Program-made: the position numbers and the translations under genes
NCBI GenBank assembly: GCA_017998095.1
Contig: JAGODU010000189.1
Coordinates: 1 to 7,463, forward strand
Length of the DNA: 7,463 bases
Direction: 5' to 3'
Source of the DNA: Prolixibacteraceae bacterium
Lineage (GTDB): Bacteria > Bacteroidota > Bacteroidia > Bacteroidales > Prolixibacteraceae
Notes under the pieces: generated by a model
What the model saw: only the letters and a program-made list of their open reading frames with translations
Database searches by the model: none
What the model was told of the DNA's origin: nothing
Part shown: positions 6,386 through 7,463 of the stretch, in pieces
Numbering within the stretch: position 1 is the stretch's first letter
Layout: every line of letters begins with the position of its first letter

Positions 6386-6889
6386 ATGAATGATAATATA
6401 AATAATAGTGTGCATTTTGGTGATGGAGTGATTGATGAAGCTAAAGCGGATGTTAACAACAGGCTAAATGGATTAATAAAAATATTTATAGGCGCTACTT
6501 TTGATTTTCTTGAAGATAAAGTAAAAGAACTTCCAGAAAAAATTAAACAGTTACGAAATAACCCAGAAATAGAGACGGAAATAACCGCTTTGTGGTCTGA
6601 ATATCTGTTTGAAGAAGGTCTCGTACCAAAGGGCAATAAAGGCTTGCCAGATAATCTTTTGATTTCTAATTTTCATCAGGAAGGATATTTAGATGGACTA
6701 TATATAGGATATATCCTTGCAATGATGGCATTAGCAGACAATGATATTCCCAAGGATGCAATTCTTTCTGTAAGAGATTATATTCGTCCTAATTTAATAA
6801 GAAATAACTATAATGACAAGGATAAATTTATCAGTCAGTATAAAGATGAGAAATATAACTGGATTGATAAAGCCGTAGAAATCGATTAA
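6386..6889 (+). CDS. Unrecognised 167-aa protein, last gene of the cluster
   Basis: ATG 6386 has an excellent AAGGAGG at 6372-6378, so this is very likely a real gene. I do not recognise its family. It is rich in Asn, Asp, Lys and Ile, has a helical N-terminal half (residues 17-57, ending in KVKELPEKIKQL), an aromatic patch with WSEYLFEEGL (70-79), then an unusual EGYLDGLYIGYILAMMALADND segment (99-120) whose hydrophobic core is too short and too interrupted by charge to be a clear membrane span, followed by RDYIRPNLI and a charged tail. No catalytic motif, Cys pair, signal peptide or nucleotide-binding loop is visible. It follows the TIGR04076 gene by 31 nt and ends the same-strand cluster; what follows is non-coding repeat-bearing DNA. 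Confidence 0.75.
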   Translation: MNDNINNSVHFGDGVIDEAKADVNNRLNGLIKIFIGATFDFLEDKVKELPEKIKQLRNNPEIETEITALWSEYLFEEGLVPKGNKGLPDNLLISNFHQEGYLDGLYIGYILAMMALADNDIPKDAILSVRDYIRPNLIRNNYNDKDKFISQYKDEKYNWIDKAVEID

Positions 6890-6924
6890 TTAACTTCAAA
6901 TCACTGACTGTAGTTATTGACAGT

Positions 6925-6996
6925 TCTACCAAACGGGCATTATTGGTCGAATGTATCTACCGAACAGTCAAAAACTGTTGACCGTTTTTACCGAAC
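6925..6996. repeat. Three 10-bp direct repeats with an exact 31-bp period
   Basis: TCTACCAAAC (6925-6934), TCTACCGAAC (6956-6965) and TTTACCGAAC (6987-6996) start exactly 31 bp apart, about three helical turns, with consensus TYTACCRAAC. The sequences between them do not match each other, so this is not a CRISPR array. Same-face spacing suggests protein binding sites such as integrase arm sites, iterons or operators; which of these is not determined. Confidence 0.5.
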
Positions 6997-7001
6997 CAAT
7001 A
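6941..7001. repeat. Nested inverted repeats downstream of the gene cluster
   Basis: Outer arms TATTGGTCG (6941-6949) and CGAACCAATA (6992-7001) pair with one bulged base. Inside is a perfect 6-bp hairpin AACAGT-CAAAA-ACTGTT (6963-6979), followed by GACCG and a run of five T (6985-6989). The inner hairpin could act as a weak terminator for the cluster ending at 6889; the outer arms overlap the third direct repeat. Confidence 0.4.
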
Positions 7002-7136
7002 GGTTGAAAATGTGCTATTGTTGTAATTAAAAACGTACGGTCGAGCCACCCAGTGTGTGGGAATATATCAAACCACCAATTATCCATAATATCATTAACT
7101 AGAAAAAATGAGATATTAATTGTCTACTAGATTTAA

Positions 7137-7358
7137 AGTAATATTGAGTTTTTCTTGATAACTAATTATGAGCAGGAAACGTCTTTGAGTGAGAAAACAA
7201 AGGCAATTAATGATGAGAGCGAAAAATGGTTCCGGCTTATTTATTATGTTTATGCTTTAGCTAATGGGCGAGAAATCCCAAGCGATTTAATACAGAATAG
7301 TGAAATTGCTAATAATGAGAGTTATGAAGATATAATACCCGTATGCTGCTCTATATAA
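7137..7358 (+). pseudogene. Coding-like orphan fragment, unrecognised
   Basis: The frame is open from just after a TAA at 7134-7136 to TAA 7356-7358, with a possible TTG start at 7155 but no ribosome binding site. Its central part, with KAINDESEKWFRLIYYVYALANGREIP followed by an Asn/Glu-rich stretch, has the composition of real protein rather than noise. I do not recognise it. Its last few codons (after about 7340) are antisense to the AraC stub, so the original gene was probably cut there. Most likely it is a gene fragment lacking both ends; a small functional protein is less likely. Confidence 0.3.
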
Positions 7359-7414
7359 TCCTGAACCTTATGAATCCTTCGTAGGTACTCTTCCTGATAC
7401 CTTTTATCCGACAT
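7322..7414 (-). pseudogene. AraC-family transcriptional regulator, truncated after ~24 codons
   Basis: On the minus strand, ATG at 7414-7412 follows AAGGAAG about 6 nt upstream and encodes a 30-residue peptide ending in TAA at 7324-7322. The first 24 residues (MSDKRYQEEYLRRIHKVQDYIEQH) match the typical beginning of AraC/XylS regulators with an N-terminal DNA-binding domain, where the helix KVQDYIE.H normally leads into sLEELA...fS..hFhRiF. That continuation is absent: after His 24 the peptide is TGIISS and stops. The gene was therefore cut at about 7340-7343 and its remaining domains are missing from the window. It reads toward the gene cluster; any promoter lies at or beyond the right edge. 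Confidence 0.6.
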
Positions 7415-7463
7415 GATATCTTCCTTCACTCTATTTTTCTTTCATATGAAACAGAAAAGAGTA

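Noticed and set aside
7030..7100. A short reading frame with VEPPSVWEYIKPP
   Set aside because: It looks protein-like but is bounded by stops on both sides within about 25 codons, has no start or ribosome binding site, and I recognise no family.
6890..7136. CRISPR array or tRNA in the gap
   Set aside because: The phased repeats are only 10 bp with three copies and the spacers are not CRISPR-like; no cloverleaf or tRNA 3' end could be found.

Overview
The window is AT-rich DNA with strong AAGGAGG-type ribosome binding sites, mostly TTG/ATG starts and short operons. Together with the protein families (a large serine recombinase, DUF1413, TIGR04076, a Panacea-domain antitoxin), this points to a low-GC Firmicute, most likely a clostridial gut bacterium of the Lachnospiraceae type. 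The organism call is inference from gene style, not from a marker gene. Almost every intact gene is accessory and the edges are scarred by mobile-element debris, so I read this as a small defence or toxin-antitoxin island in a decayed integration hotspot.

Left part (1-2340): the C-terminal end of a PPP-type metallophosphatase is followed by an inverted, dead IS481-like transposase remnant (minus strand, two internal stops). This runs directly into a large serine recombinase that has lost its N-terminal catalytic domain. Immediately after it lies the C-terminal tail of a second, different recombinase, interrupted by a stop codon. A good rho-independent terminator closes this graveyard.

Centre (2341-3938): a self-contained toxin-antitoxin operon with a recognisable sigma-A-type promoter, a palindrome just upstream of the -35 box, a 136-aa MqsR-like putative toxin, a 331-aa antitoxin combining an MqsA/YgiT-type zinc finger and helix-turn-helix with a C-terminal Panacea (DUF4065/SocA-like) domain, and a terminator.

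Right-centre (3939-6889): a DUF1413 gene with a nonsense codon at position 6, then a closely spaced same-strand cluster: a 186-aa PD-(D/E)XK nuclease-like protein, a 369-aa NucS-like/DUF4268 nuclease-like protein, a TIGR04076 family protein and an unrecognised 167-aa protein. The gaps are 13, 60 and 31 nt with no visible terminator, so the four could be one transcript. The paired nuclease-fold proteins are the best candidate for an uncharacterised system.

Right edge (6890-7463): non-coding or degenerate DNA holding three 10-bp direct repeats at an exact 31-bp period plus nested inverted repeats, a coding-like orphan reading frame, and the first ~24 codons of an AraC-family regulator on the minus strand, cut off at a junction. 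The truncated AraC gene marks a rearrangement breakpoint at the right side of the island.
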